Origin: Melitaea cinxia
Lineage: Eukaryota; Arthropoda; Insecta; Lepidoptera; Nymphalidae
Assembly: GCF_905220565.1 (NCBI RefSeq)
Contig: NC_059399.1
Location: 5,425,501-5,489,500 of the forward strand
DNA: 64,000 nt
Direction of reading: 5' to 3'
In this document: positions 22,971 through 33,781 of the stretch, in pieces
How positions within the stretch are numbered: the first letter of the stretch is position 1
Layout: the number at the start of each line of letters is the position of its first letter
The notes under the pieces: model-generated
Databases searched by the model: none
What the model was told of the DNA's origin: nothing
The model's input: only the letters and a program-made list of their open reading frames with translations
Program-made: the position numbers and the translations under genes

Positions 22971-23262
22971 CTAAACGTAGTCTTAGCACAGAATAAAAAA
23001 GAAAGAATAATAGAAACAGGAAAATTGTATAAATTTTTAAATTTTTATTTATTTATTAACTTTGACACATCAACAACACAACACAATACGTTGAGATATT
23101 TTGTAATATGAATGCAAGAATTAGTATGAGCCAATAAAAGGCTTGTACAAAATTCTTTTAAAAACTGTAATTATGACATATAATCGCAGTCTACAAAAAT
23201 AACAAAAGAAAATTACGTAACTGACTAATGGTCCGGGAGCGAGGTACAAAATCGGTCAATCA

Positions 23263-23690
23263 TTTCCTCCCAATCAAAACTTCGTAAAATGCATAAGGGA
23301 TTTTTATTATGAATATTTGCGACTGTCAGCTGCGACTTCGTGGGTTGGGTGGGCAGTGGCAGCTTCCCACACATGAAGAAAAAAAAATTTTAGTAATTTC
23401 CTCTCACCTTAAAATTTGTCGGAATATAGTTTACCTAATATTTTGAAGGTAAAATAATGTCAGCTGACCATAACCTGGTGGATTACATGACAGCTTGCTG
23501 CTTAACATGAAAAAAAATTTTTTTTCAATGATTTCCTCTCAACTTAAAATTTACCTTGTGTTTACATGGTACTATGAATGAAAATTAATGTCATCTCGCT
23601 GTATCTGGGTGGAAAGTTTGTCAGCTTGTACCTTGAAAGATATTGTAACAAAAAGTTTTTCTTAGTCACTTCCTCTCATAGGACTAGTAG
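23263..23690 (+). repeat. Degenerate tandem repeat, about 135-bp period, three units
   Basis: The phrase TTTCCTCTCACCTTAAAATT or a variant starts at 23263, 23397, 23532 and 23669. In between, each unit shares GTCAGCTG-like, CTGGTGG-like and GACAGCTTG-like words in the same order and an A/T run before the next start. Divergence is considerable, so the array is old. Its class is unknown; no open frame is present. Confidence 0.6.
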
Positions 23691-24088
23691 TATACATAGT
23701 ACTAAATTAATCTCATAAAAATCATATAGCAACACAGTTTGCTTCCTATCAAACCGTATACGTAATGACACTTAGGTACATGTAATCATATGCAAGCGTA
23801 CAGCGATCCTAGGTTGCACAATGAGTGACTCCAAACAACACTCGTTGATTGTCTAATGAAAAGTAATTAACCGGCGGGGGAGGCATTGACATGACAATGT
23901 CGGACAGAACAATCGATGGAAAGAGTTAAAGAGGAGATGCTGACTCAGCACAAAACTTGTGGGACATGACTCGTAACAACAACGATCTATGAAACGCTCT
24001 ACTAAATAAATAATCGATACATCTAACTAGGAAATGATTTTTTAAATATATTTCCTTATACAATAAATATAATCATTCTTATTAATAA
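23691..24088. other. Non-coding, nothing recognised
   Basis: Unique moderately AT-rich sequence with a GC-richer bit near 23870-23990. No gene. Confidence 0.4.
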
Positions 24089-24257
24089 CTAGCTGTGCCC
24101 CGCGGTTTCACACGCGTCAATTATGAAAAAATAGCCTATAGCCTTCCTCGATATCTTACTCTGAAAGAATTTTATAAATCGGACCAGTAATTCCTGAGAT
24201 TAGTGGGCTCAAAAAAACAAAGAAACAAACTCTTCAGCTTTATAATATTAGTATAGA
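24089..24257 (-). mobile_element. Short non-autonomous Helitron-like element (169 bp)
   Basis: On the minus strand it starts TCTATACTAATATTATAAAG and ends in a CCGCGGGGCACAG hairpin-like stretch followed by CTAG. The flanks are A before TC and T after CTAG, the expected A^T insertion site of Helitrons. There is no coding capacity. A similar element on the plus strand is at 63274. Confidence 0.75.
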
Positions 24258-25030
24258 TATATAAAAATAAACAAAAAAATAGCCGTCATTAAAGGAAAAA
24301 CGACGCTTTTCATCATGTGCAAAGATATAGTCTATATTCGAAAACACTAGCTGATTTAACAGACGTAGCCCTGCTTTACGACCTGTCAGACGCAAAAAAA
24401 TTAAATAATTAATTTTAAATTTGGGTCTATCAACAAAATAATCTCAAAAAAAATTACAATTAATAATTTTCTAACATTTCAAGAATGGTACCACTGAGTA
24501 CCTATTGAGTGTTTTCTATAGTAATTTCCTTCTTGTACATAACACAAATGTATTATATTAAGTACATATGTTAATTACAAATTCTTGATTAACATCGGAA
24601 AAACATTATTATGTATACGCTTGACAGATATAATTGTGTCAGCTGTTATATTAACATAATATTAGGTACCCCTAAAACAATTTGCGATGTAGGCAGGTGG
24701 CGACATTAGTACGTTTTTAACAATAATAGGTAAAAAAGGGCTCAGAGAAATATAAACTGCTTTTACGTGTCCTAACAATCAACGTGTAGAATATTAATTT
24801 ATTGTTATAGGTACTTTTTATTTTTATATGACTTTTAAGTGTCACTAATTTTATTGTAATAAACACAGAGTTTGCTAGTTATTACGAATGCATTTACGAA
24901 TGCATTCTTGCCAACTGCCATTGTAGTGATATTTTTGTATGTGCTTTTAAGTGCAATAAAGAATATATATAAAATATTTGCCATCAATATCGAAATGTAA
25001 AAAAAATGTTTAATTTTATCAGAATAACTG
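24258..25030. other. Non-coding, minor TE debris
   Basis: At 24347-24400 CTAGCTGATTTAACAGACGT resembles another degraded element end. Around 24885-24906 the words TACGAATGCATT are tandemly duplicated. No gene. Confidence 0.35.
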
Positions 25031-25341
25031 TAGCTGTGCCCGCGACTTCATTCGCGTAGAATTTAACAATAATTTTATTTTTTCAGTTCGCAGAATTATA
25101 AAATAAATAAATTTCTAAAATAAAAGTAGCTTAAGTTACTCTTTATTACGCCAGTCTAATAGTGAAAGTCCCATCAAAATTGGTCCAGCCGTTTCAGAAA
25201 TTAGCCGGAACAAACAGACAAACAAAAATTGTAAAAAATGTTGTTTGGGTATATTTACCGTGTATACATCCATATGCATTTTGTAAAAGTGGTTATTTTA
25301 ATATTACAAACAGACACTCCAATTTTATTTATTTGTATAGA
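25031..25341 (-). mobile_element. Helitron-like element, family H1 (copy 1)
   Basis: On the minus strand it starts TCTATACAAATAAATAAAAT, includes GGAGTGTCTGTTTGTAATAT and a CTGTTTGTTCCGGCTAATTT block, then CCGATTTT(G)ATGGGACTTTC, and ends ACGCGAATGAAGTCGCGGGC ACAGCTA. H1 copies also occur at 32399, 33143, 52757 and 53762. It is non-coding. Confidence 0.75.
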
Positions 25342-25532
25342 TATCGTAGTACATCTTAAGGATTGTTATCTGTAGGTACGCACTTTCGGGCAAAAAGCTC
25401 TCCTTTTTAATAACAAACATCTATGATTCAAATAACATACACGATTATTAATTTAAATTTAAATTTGATGCAAACTAACAATTTTCTTCTGTAAAATATA
25501 TTTTTATTTTTATATACTTAATTACTTTTAAC

Positions 25533-25855
25533 AACCGCTGTGGTGTAGGGGTGCGTGTAACCGCCTAAAGCGGGCTCGATTCCCGCTCGGGATGGATATT
25601 TGAGTTTGTACAAATATTTCCTTACCATTTGGATCTCTATCTTTGTCGTTCTCCTCACCGTGTCTCGAAAAACACGTAAAGACGTCAGTCCCGGTTGTTA
25701 TCATAAATACTTGATAGCGATAGTTACTTGTATTAGGGGGAACATATCCGCCAACCCGCAGTGGAGCAGCGTGGTGGATTAAGCTCCGAACCTTGTCCTA
25801 AATGGAGAAAGAGGTCTATGCCCAGCAGTAGAATGATACAGGCTCATTCATGTCT
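25533..25855 (+). repeat. tRNA-derived SINE, family B (copy 1, near full length)
   Basis: The tRNA-like head has box A (TGGTGTAGGGGTGCG) and box B (GGCTCGATTCCCGCTC, about 25571-25586). The body contains CGTGTCTCGAAAAACACGTA and CCCGGTTGTTATCATAAATA, and the tail has GGAGCAGCGTGGTGGATTAA and GTCTATGCCCAGCAGTAGA, an RTE-related 3' module. Copies are at 26983 (minus), 44140, 49255 (minus) and 50425 (minus). Confidence 0.82.
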
Positions 25856-26982
25856 CGAGTTCACGATTCGTGTGTCGATTTACTTTTAGTTTCAATAGCT
25901 TTTGTAGTCATCAAATATAAATTAATGATATTTAAAAATCGAAACGTATTACAAAATTAATAGTAAGGTAAAAAAAATTGCAACTATGAATAAAAAATAT
26001 AAGAATTGTGTATTGGATGAAGAACACCTGGAGAAAAATCCGCGGGATCATATCCGGTTAGTTAGGTACTTTTGATTGGTTAGCTGACAATAGATTTTAT
26101 AAACTTTTCACAAATTGAGCTAGAAATCTTTTAATAGTGTCCGGTAGCTAGTTACTAAGCATAAAGTGTAATCAGAAGTAGATTAATTATTTACGTTAAT
26201 GAGTTATGCATTCGATTTAATCTGTACGGAAACTTAATATTATTGTTTTCTTTTAGAAACTTATGAAAACATGTATATATGAATGTCTAAATCAGGTAAT
26301 TGAAAATAATATTTTATTAGCAGATTGTTTGTTAAGCACATATTATTACAATTTAAAATAAATTTTATACATTGATCTGAATGAAGACAACCTTTTTCTG
26401 ACATTAAACCTTAGGTGGGCCTTAAAATAGCACGCTACGGCGTATAAAATTGATCACTAAATAAACAAACGCATAGTTATCAGCTCCATTCGTTCGTTCG
26501 GTGTATCTAACAGCCGCATCTATTCTTTCTTCACTCCTCGTCCGACTCGGTTAGTTAAGTCCCAAAGAGGCCGACATAACTTCATTGATTAAAGCTCGCC
26601 TTGATCGACGCGTTTTACGTTTCCTATTCGTGAAATTGCTTAAGTGTACCATGTCGATTGTGACGTAAAGCATTTTATGCTTAGTTACAACCTTTATTAA
26701 TGTTTTATTCAAGCAACATCAGGCGATTTTACGGTCGACCATGTAAAGTAAACGTGATTCTTTATATGTGGCTACTAAACCTTTATCTCTGACTTTTTTT
26801 CTATAAGTAAATAACAGTTTTTGCTTTTAAACGATAAAGCAGAAGAACTTTAGAGATATAGTAACGTAGAAATATGTATACATATATTTTTAACTTTTAC
26901 TTTTTAAATTAAATAAATAATAATAATAATAGAAATATCGCGACTTTCAAAATGACAATAGCAGAAAGTCCTTTATTCAACC
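25856..26982. other. Non-coding; weak GC-richer patch 26480-26650
   Basis: Mostly AT-rich. The patch 26480-26650 is CpG-richer and unique (CATCTATTCTTTCTTCACTC, GACTCGGTTAGTTAAGTCCC) and might be regulatory. No gene is seen. Confidence 0.3.
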
Positions 26983-27275
26983 TGTATCATTCCACTGCTG
27001 GCATAGGCTCTTTCTCTACGTAGAAGAAGGATCGTTACTCATAGCAAGGAACATGGATATGTTCCCTGCTATGAGTAACGATCGCTATCAGGTATTTATG
27101 ATAACAACCGGGACCGATGTCTTAACGTGCTCTCCGAGGCACGGTGGGGTGACCCAAAAGGACAGACATCCAAACCGGAACGGAATATTTGTACAAATAC
27201 AAATATCCATCCCGAGCGGAATTTGAACCCGCAAACCGTCGTTGTTTTAGGCCACTACGCGCACCACTATGTGAA
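26983..27275 (-). repeat. tRNA-derived SINE, family B (copy 2), carrying a fold-back inversion
   Basis: Read on the minus strand it has a box B-like GGGTTCAAATTCCGCTCGGG, the GTCCCGGTTGTTATCATAAA body and the TGCCAGCAGTGGAATGATAC tail. Compared with copy 1, the part carrying GGAGCAGCGTGGTGGATTAA is missing and replaced by an inverted copy of the adjacent body sequence, giving the hairpin annotated at 27030-27083. Confidence 0.8.
27030..27083. repeat. Fold-back hairpin, 25-bp arms and 4-nt loop
   Basis: The arms are 27030-27054 and 27059-27083, with a single mismatch and loop GGAT. The right arm is the normal SINE sequence (compare 25710-25750 on the other strand). The left arm is an inverted copy that replaced ordinary SINE sequence. 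Confidence 0.88.
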
Positions 27276-27639
27276 GAAAAGTCCTGTAGAATCAAAAATA
27301 TAATACCATGTATATAGTTTTAAAAAATACTACAAAGTTAACGACTGTATCGAATAAAATTGTACCCGTAGCGCCTAAAATTGCATCGTAGAATATGACA
27401 CATTTTAGATGATAAAGCAATTTTTAGGTTTGTAAATGTCACACAGTTCTAGATTAAACATATTGCAATTTCTGATGCCGCTTCAACTAAATTTTACATT
27501 CACTATTCACAGTAAATTATATAAAACTGCTTGATATTAATTGCATACGAAACATCTTGTAAGTCAATAAATGCACTTATAATATACTTAATAGTACAGG
27601 GGAGCGGATTAAACCCTGCTCTAGATAACCTAATTAAAA

Positions 27640-27930
27640 AAATTAAACGTTATCTACAGTTCGCATCGAGTGTTACTCGCTTCGACAATAATCGTATGGC
27701 GGAGTACAGCAAGGGGTACGGTCGGCGACGCGTGAAGATTCCGCGATAGCCAACCGCCCTGCCACATGACGCCTGCGTACGCGCAGCCCGCGATCATTTC
27801 GCTGATTGTAAATGGATTTTTTATTCACTTTCCACGGTGTGAGACAATCGGTAATTAACTTCGTCGGGTTGAATTTTTAGCGCTTTCTTCGATGCGTTTT
27901 ATTTGTCTGCGCTTCACGATGTTTGATCTT
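27640..27930. promoter_or_regulatory. Candidate regulatory patch, CpG-rich
   Basis: The CpG-rich block (GGTACGGTCGGCGACGCGTG, CGTACGCGCAGCCCGCGATC) is followed by an AT-richer part with TAATTAAC (about 27852). No repeat similarity and no exon-like frame. Function is inferred from composition only. Confidence 0.3.
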
Positions 27931-28199
27931 TGTGATCATTAATTACCACAAATTGCCTAACCTACTCTTTCTTTCTTATAATATCTCATCTCTATGATTA
28001 TATAATTTAAGAAATTTTTAGGTTTTTTCATAAAACCTTAATCTTAGGTACTAATATATATGTAGATGTGATGTAATGTGAACTGAACCATCAGGTTAAA
28101 TCAAATCCGCCTACAATTAAACGATTATACAGCTGTACGGATCTGATCGACCGATACCGTCTTACGAAACGCTCCGTTATTAGACAAACTAAAAATTAA

Positions 28200-28480
28200 A
28201 ATAGCTAAACGGGCTTCCCCGCCACTAAGCAGACCAATTGTGGCTCGCAGCGGGCGGCGCACCTTTCATTATTCTATAATAACTCTGATACAGGGCGAGA
28301 AATGTACGTGTCATGCTGCGGCCGAGACCAACTCTTACCAAATTAATTGCCACGTTCTGGGCGGCGACGTCGCTCCGTTCGCCGTTTCTGCAACCCGAAT
28401 TCGTGATACAATCGTAATTAATGAATTATTGTCATTGATTTTCTTAAGAGTCACCCGTGAAACTATTCAATAAACTTTAA
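28200..28480. promoter_or_regulatory. GC-rich unique patch, possible enhancer
   Basis: A 77-codon plus-strand frame (28240-28473) crosses a GC-rich block but has no recognised motif and no splice site of note. A short CpG-rich non-coding element is more likely than a gene. Confidence 0.25.
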
Positions 28481-28589
28481 TTAGTTTATGTTGTTACGAA
28501 ATTTGAAAATACTTTTTTCTCAAATGCATCCCAGAGTATGTTGGATTTTGATGTTGAAGTCGACTACATCCCGTGTTATAAATTAATCG

Positions 28590-28760
28590 AATCATTTCGT
28601 ACCTGTAAGTTATTAGCCGTAGCTCCACCGGGCGTTACTCGTAACATCTGTACAAATCGATATAGCACTCGATCCGAAATCGAGATTATGCTAAAGCGAT
28701 GTTAGACGTGTCGAGCCCGCTATCTCGGATCGATATAAATCATCTTATTTACTATTGTTT
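28590..28760. promoter_or_regulatory. Candidate regulatory patch with paired ATCGATATA sites
   Basis: ATCGATATA occurs at about 28656-28664 and 28729-28737, and TCGATCCGA (28669-28677) is inverted as TCGGATCGA (28725-28733). The ATCGATA core resembles the insect DRE/BEAF-type motif. The region is unique in the window. Confidence 0.3.
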
Positions 28761-30232
28761 CGGGAGGTGTGGTGTGAACGAGCCTGATGTTATCGGCTCT
28801 CTGATGTGTTTTAAATTAACATAATAGGTTTTGTGAATGGATATCGTCTCTGTTTGTTGTTTTTGATGGCAAGACAGCATGGGAATATTGGTGCGGATGA
28901 ACTGAGTCTCTAACGGATTTCACGCTGTCATTGGAAGTGTGCACAGTTGTTACTACATATTTACTATACTATAAAGTTTTTTTTTGTAATGAAGTTTATT
29001 TTTAACAAATTTATTTATTCTGTGTGCCTTGTTACAACCGACTATAATCTTATTTGACTGTATTTTATTGAAATGTCGTCGACTGGTTTTACATCTAGAT
29101 ATTTTTGTCTTATTTATATTCAAAATTATGTGTTCTAAATTATTTTAATTTTTTGTTTAATTTTTTTTTGTGCTGCTAACTGATAATAAAGATAAATGAT
29201 ATGACAATATGATACTAATTGATAACGAAAACGAATGATAAATAAAATAATTCAAGTCTAACATGATATCTACGAGTATACTACATTAAAAATACTTTAA
29301 AAACGTGACTCCATTATCATTTCGCCCTTGAAGACGACTCAGATAGTGACTAGAAGTATACTATGTATATGTACCTACACAGTTAGTATGATCATACGTA
29401 CATATCATATTGTTTATGTAGGTATATCTTTGTAATATAATAAGTAGGAAGTTATGATCGTGGGAACAATAAAACGCTTATTGGTTCATTATTTAACAAT
29501 CGTACAAAAATATACACACTAAACACTATAGATATATACATATACGAGTGTGCTTTAGACCAAACGACTGAAGTCAAAACATCTTTCGCTTCATCTAACT
29601 CATATCTTCCACTTAACTTCCGTTCGCCTCGCCAGATTACACTTTTCGTAACGCTCTCGTCACGCATTCACGAGTTAATTCCCAAGGCAAGCGTGCGTAA
29701 AGAAATTTTACTTAAAAAGGAAGTTTGGCACGGCATCTTAAGTTTGGCAGAACTGTCGGGAAATTCGGTCGAGATTACATGACGACACCTCGCACGATTA
29801 AAAATAAATTAACGAAAATAATTAAAATAAAGATTAACTGCAGTACTTTGCGCAATTATCGCAGAATTCACCCACATAATGTCAAACGATAGTTAGAATA
29901 ACGTTGTCTTGGACATATATATTTTGATATAACACAAAACCTATGTGCTAGTTATAGTATTAGAAACGTTAAGATATCTCGCAAATGGAAAAGTCTCTAC
30001 GGACTGCCAAACTCCGTAACAGTACACGCAAAACTATGCCATGGTTTGCCATCAATATCCGCTGTACTTAGTATAAATGAACTTTTCAATAATTTAAATC
30101 AAGCGAAGTATATTTTTACAATACTAATCAGTTATTGAACTTGGTTGATTCTACCTGGTTACATTTTGTACTATTTCTATTATAGTTCCGCTCTTACGTG
30201 CCATTAATATTAATTATTTTTATATTAATTAT
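28761..30232. other. Non-coding; weak GC-richer patch 29590-29800
   Basis: AT-rich, with a unique CpG-richer patch at 29590-29800 (CTCTCGTCACGCATTCACGA) that could be regulatory. No gene. Confidence 0.3.
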
Positions 30233-30548
30233 TAGCTGTGCCCGCGACTTTGTCCGCGTGGAATTTAACAAAAAAGTTATTGTTTTCTAATGTTTACGCG
30301 AATTTTACTCATTTAATGAAACACTTTTTCGGATTTTATCGCGGTTTATTATTAACTTTTGATTCCCGACGTTTCGGATACTTTACAGCAACCATGGTCA
30401 CGGGAGGACTAAAAAAGTTATTGTTCTGTTCGCAGAGTTATACAATAAATAAATTTCAAAAATAAAAGTAGCCAAGTTACTCCTTACAAAATCGATCCAG
30501 CGGTTTCAGAGATTAGCTGGAACAAGCAGATAGAGAGACAGACAAAAT
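30233..30548 (-). mobile_element. Helitron H1-like fragment (copy 2) split by a small insertion
   Basis: The minus strand ends in the ACGCGGACAAAGTCGCGGGC and ACAGCTA terminus of H1 and includes GCCGGAAC-like and AAACCGCTGGATCGATTTTG blocks. The 5' part is missing. A 126-bp insertion (30285-30410) is bracketed by 15-bp direct repeats. Confidence 0.7.
30270..30425. mobile_element. 126-bp insertion with 15-bp target duplication inside H1
   Basis: AAAAAAGTTATTGTT occurs at 30270-30284 and again at 30411-30425. In uninterrupted H1 copies (for example at 33180) the phrase is single. The insert begins TTCTAATGTTTACGCGAATT and ends CATGGTCACGGGAGGACT. A related piece is at 54195-54250 (TTCTAATGTTAAAATTTTAC). 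A 15-bp duplication suits target-primed retroposition, so this is probably a truncated retroposon of unknown family. Confidence 0.65.
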
Positions 30549-32398
30549 TTTTATTTGTCAGTTTTCAATTTTTATAATGTGTTGTCCTAACTCTAAAGTG
30601 ATTTATGTAAACAAGTGAAAAATATTAAAGAAAATTATCAACAAAAAGAACTTACTCTATTGCATATTCTAAAACTGAGTTAACGCATATTTTTCGTTTA
30701 ACAAATTTCGACAAATTGTTATTAAAATATAGAAATAAATCTGTCTAAAATAAATTAATTCGGTAATTACAATATCTAAAAAAATTTTGCTATTTCCTAC
30801 TTACAAATTGGTAACCTTGATTTCATAACAAGAACAGTTTTAAGGCAGGAAATTACTGTCAAAAATTTTTACTCATTTTTATGGTGTATCATTAATTACT
30901 CCACGCAGACACAAATATATTTAATAAAATTGGACCCGGGTGTGTCTGTTCATAAATATTATTGACATTGAGGTCAAAATAAATATTAACAAATATTATA
31001 ATATATTTGTCTTTGTCCATACAATTACCTACAGAAAAATGATTTTGATAATGACTTTGACGTTATTAAAAGTAATAAATCTAAATGAATAAGAATTGTT
31101 GAGTTTTCATTAATAAGTATCTACTTTTTTTAAATATATTATATCAGTGAATTGTTTAAATATATCATCAGTTACGTATGCGTTGGGTTAAGCATTATTA
31201 TTATATTATGTATGTATTATTAACAATAACAACATATTTTATTTGTAAGGTTATAATTCTTACAGATAAATAACGCTTTGTTTACCGCTTGAAATACTAA
31301 AGCTATATATAATATTTTACATAAAAATGTAATTCGATCGACATAGAGATTGCAGGACATAACTAAGTATGAATAATCCTAGGCTGTATGAAGTACGGCC
31401 TGCTCGCAATCCGATAACTACTCTCGTTAGCACTATCGGCGGTGGGCGTGCGCATGTGTTATGAACGCACCGACGAACTGAGCTTGAGCGGTTTTCATAA
31501 TATGTAGTTATATTTATTCATATTCATGTACATGTTATAGTTTTATTTTAAATTATATGCTGTGCTTGCATTTTCGTTCGATTTAAAAAATAAATAAATG
31601 AGGAGTGTATTTTGTTTGGTTATTTTTAGACTATCTAATGAACAAAAATTTTATATATTTTTGGGGTCTAATAATAAAATAGTAGTATATATTGAATTGT
31701 ATTTATTGAACATTTTTTTAACAATTTATGTACACTAGGATAGCAATAGGAAATAGCTCTTATAAAGAGTCCTGCCACAGGAAAATTATAAAACATAGGT
31801 ATAATCTCAACATATTGAGAATAAAAATATAATTCCTTTTTTTTAAATAACGATATTAAATGAAATAAAAAAAAAGTATCAATCAAATAAAAATGTACAA
31901 AGGCGGTAAAAATATCTTGTCTGTTACCTATTGGAAAAGGCTAGGTATAATTTGTTAATTAATATTTTTAGCTACTATGTAATCGGAATATTTTGTTAAT
32001 TTTTTAGGTTAAATATTGAAGATCTACGGTCCTGTTCTTTAATATTTCTTCCACATGGATATTTCTTATAACAATCGACAAGTCTCGAGTTAAAAAATTA
32101 TTTTATATCATGTTATATAAAAGTTATATATACAGTTATAAGCTAGGTACAAAATGATTAGTCTTGTTCAATAAATAACATCTCATTACAATGGCGAATC
32201 GCGACTGGGTTGTCTACAATATTTCACGCGCCCTCTGATATAAGGATTAAGCACAGAAACAGGGACGGAATGAAAATCAAACCTTGTAATCATTAAATAT
32301 TAACAAATTAATAATTTAGAAAACTTATCCGATTTGTTATATACTTTTTATTTAATGGCAAACATAAACTTTATGTGCTTTTTATTTTTTATAAAGTG
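30549..32398. other. Non-coding; candidate regulatory patch 31325-31500
   Basis: AT-rich apart from 31325-31500, a unique CG-richer block (CTATCGGCGGTGGGCGTGCG). No gene or TE terminus recognised. Confidence 0.35.
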
Positions 32399-32620
32399 CT
32401 AGCTGTGCCCGCGACTTCGTCCCGGACTGGAATTAAAAAATATATAGTCTTCGATTCGCAGAGTTACAATCAATTAGTTACAGTCAAAATAATTAAATTT
32501 CTTAAATAAAAGTAGCCTTAGTTACTCCTTATTACATAAGCTATCTGCCAGTGAGAGTCCCGTCAAAATCAGTCCAGCTGATTCAGAGATTAGCCGGAAC
32601 ATACAGAAAGACAAACTGTG
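32399..32620 (-). mobile_element. Helitron H1 (copy 3, 5' truncated)
   Basis: CTAG at 32399-32402 is the 3' terminus on the minus strand, next to CGGGACGAAGTCGCGGGCAC. It contains GGACTGATTTTGACGGGACT and CTTAGGCTA-like H1 blocks and fades near 32620. A separate 5' end piece of H1 (TCTATACAAATAAATAAAAT) is present on the plus strand at 32838-32866. Confidence 0.72.
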
Positions 32621-33142
32621 TCTTATTTTAGAACGGGAAAAGTTTTCCATTTCCGTAACCTTTGAAAAGTACTAGTTCAGTGAGATAATTGCGACGATTA
32701 AATATAAAATCGCTTCGCTTCTTATCTTTTATTTTTTTAAATTATTTAATTTCGACGATTAAATAAAAAATAATATACACTTATTGTTAAAGGAATTTTA
32801 TTGATACTTAGGTCAGACTGAAATGCACCTGTTATCTATACAAATAAATAAAATTGGAGTGTTTAAGTTTTTAAACATTAATATAAATTTTCTGGTCTTG
32901 TAGTTTATTTCATCTTCGAGGTGTACTTCATCTTCAGGGGAATCTAGAGAAGCTTTATCAATAAATATTGCAGGGAAGCAGTTTCATGGAAAGAAAGAAA
33001 CATGCTGAACATGTGTCTAAGAGAAATTTTTTAACAAAATTAATATTATTTTGACGCAAATAAAAAATGTTCCAATCAACACATACAATTGATTTCTTGA
33101 AATGTTATTTATTCCTAATCCTTATGCATATATGAATTAAAG

Positions 33143-33585
33143 TAGCTGTGCCCACGACTTTGTCCGCGTGGAATTTAACAAAAAAGTTATTGTTCAGTTC
33201 TCAGAGTTATAAAATAAATAAATTTCTAAAATAAAAGTAGGCTAAGTTACTCCTCCTCCTACTCCAAAATCGGTCCAGCCGTTTCAGAGATAAGCTGAAA
33301 CAAACAGACAGACCGACAGACAGACCGACAGACTGACCGACAGACAGACCGACAGACAGACCGATAGACAGACCGACAGACAGACCGACAGACAGACCGA
33401 CAGACAGACCGACAGACAGACCGACAGACAGACCGGCAGACAGACTGACAGACTGACAGACAGACAGACAAAAATTGTAAAAAATGTTATTTTGGTATAT
33501 GTATCGATACATCCATATGCATTTAGTAAAAAGCGGTTATTTTCATATTACAAACAGACACTCCAATTGTATTTATTTGTATAGA
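33143..33585 (-). mobile_element. Helitron H1 (copy 4) with a 12-bp repeat expansion
   Basis: On the minus strand the element starts TCTATACAAATAAATACAAT (plus-strand GA at 33584-33585) and ends ACGCGGACAAAGTCGTGGGC ACAGCTA. Between the ATTTTTGTCTGTCTG and GCTTATCTCTGAAACGGCTG blocks, where other H1 copies have a short GTCTGTCT tract, it carries about 165 bp of tandem CAGACAGACCGA units. Confidence 0.8.
33305..33470. repeat. Tandem 12-bp repeat (CAGACAGACCGA)n
   Basis: About 13 units with a few substitutions (CAGACTGACCGA, TAGACAGACCGA, CCGGCAGACAGA). In minus-strand frames it reads as Ser-Val-Gly-Leu or Ser-Val-Cys-Arg repeats. That is a by-product of the repeat and not a gene. Confidence 0.92.
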
Positions 33586-33737
33586 TTGCTCTCGTTGCTT
33601 ACAAGAGCTGTATAAAAAAAATTGTTATGTATTCGGAAACATTAGTAATTTTTTTTTTATTGTTTTAGCTTAAAAATATTTCGCAATTAAAGATTTATTA
33701 AAACCTGATTAATTCACCGATATAGATATTACAAAAG

Positions 33738-33781
33738 TAGGGGAACACCGGGCAAGACGGGGTGGTGGGCAAGACGGGGCA
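33738..33781 (+). repeat. Short G-rich direct repeat
   Basis: GGGCAAGACGGGG appears twice, separated by TGGT. This phrase is common at the edge of degraded lepidopteran elements, but no whole element can be delimited here. Confidence 0.4.

Larger units (their letters stand above)
19297..22974 (+). mobile_element. Apparently intact piggyBac-like transposon with CTAA target duplication
   Basis: The element body is 19301-22970. Its 13-bp terminal inverted repeats are perfect: CACGTTGACTGCC at 19301 and GGCAGTCAACGTG ending at 22970. Both ends are bordered by CTAA (19297-19300 and 22971-22974), the position where piggyBac normally leaves TTAA. Subterminal segments carry ACCGGTGACC palindromes (19450-19461, 22897-22908, 22942-22952). 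Inside is a two-exon transposase gene. About 1.1 kb of the body (21734-22824) is a second, nested DNA transposon, so the element proper is about 2.6 kb, normal for the family. The intact ORF and perfect TIRs suggest a recent insertion. Confidence 0.93.

Noticed and set aside
28240..28473. 77-codon plus-strand frame
   Set aside because: GC-rich block with no motif, no splice sites; more likely a CpG-rich non-coding patch.
33207..33512. Open frame of Ser-Val-Gly-Leu (or Ser-Val-Cys-Arg) repeats on the minus strand
   Set aside because: It is a translation of the 12-bp tandem repeat inside a Helitron copy, with no start context, splice sites or domain.
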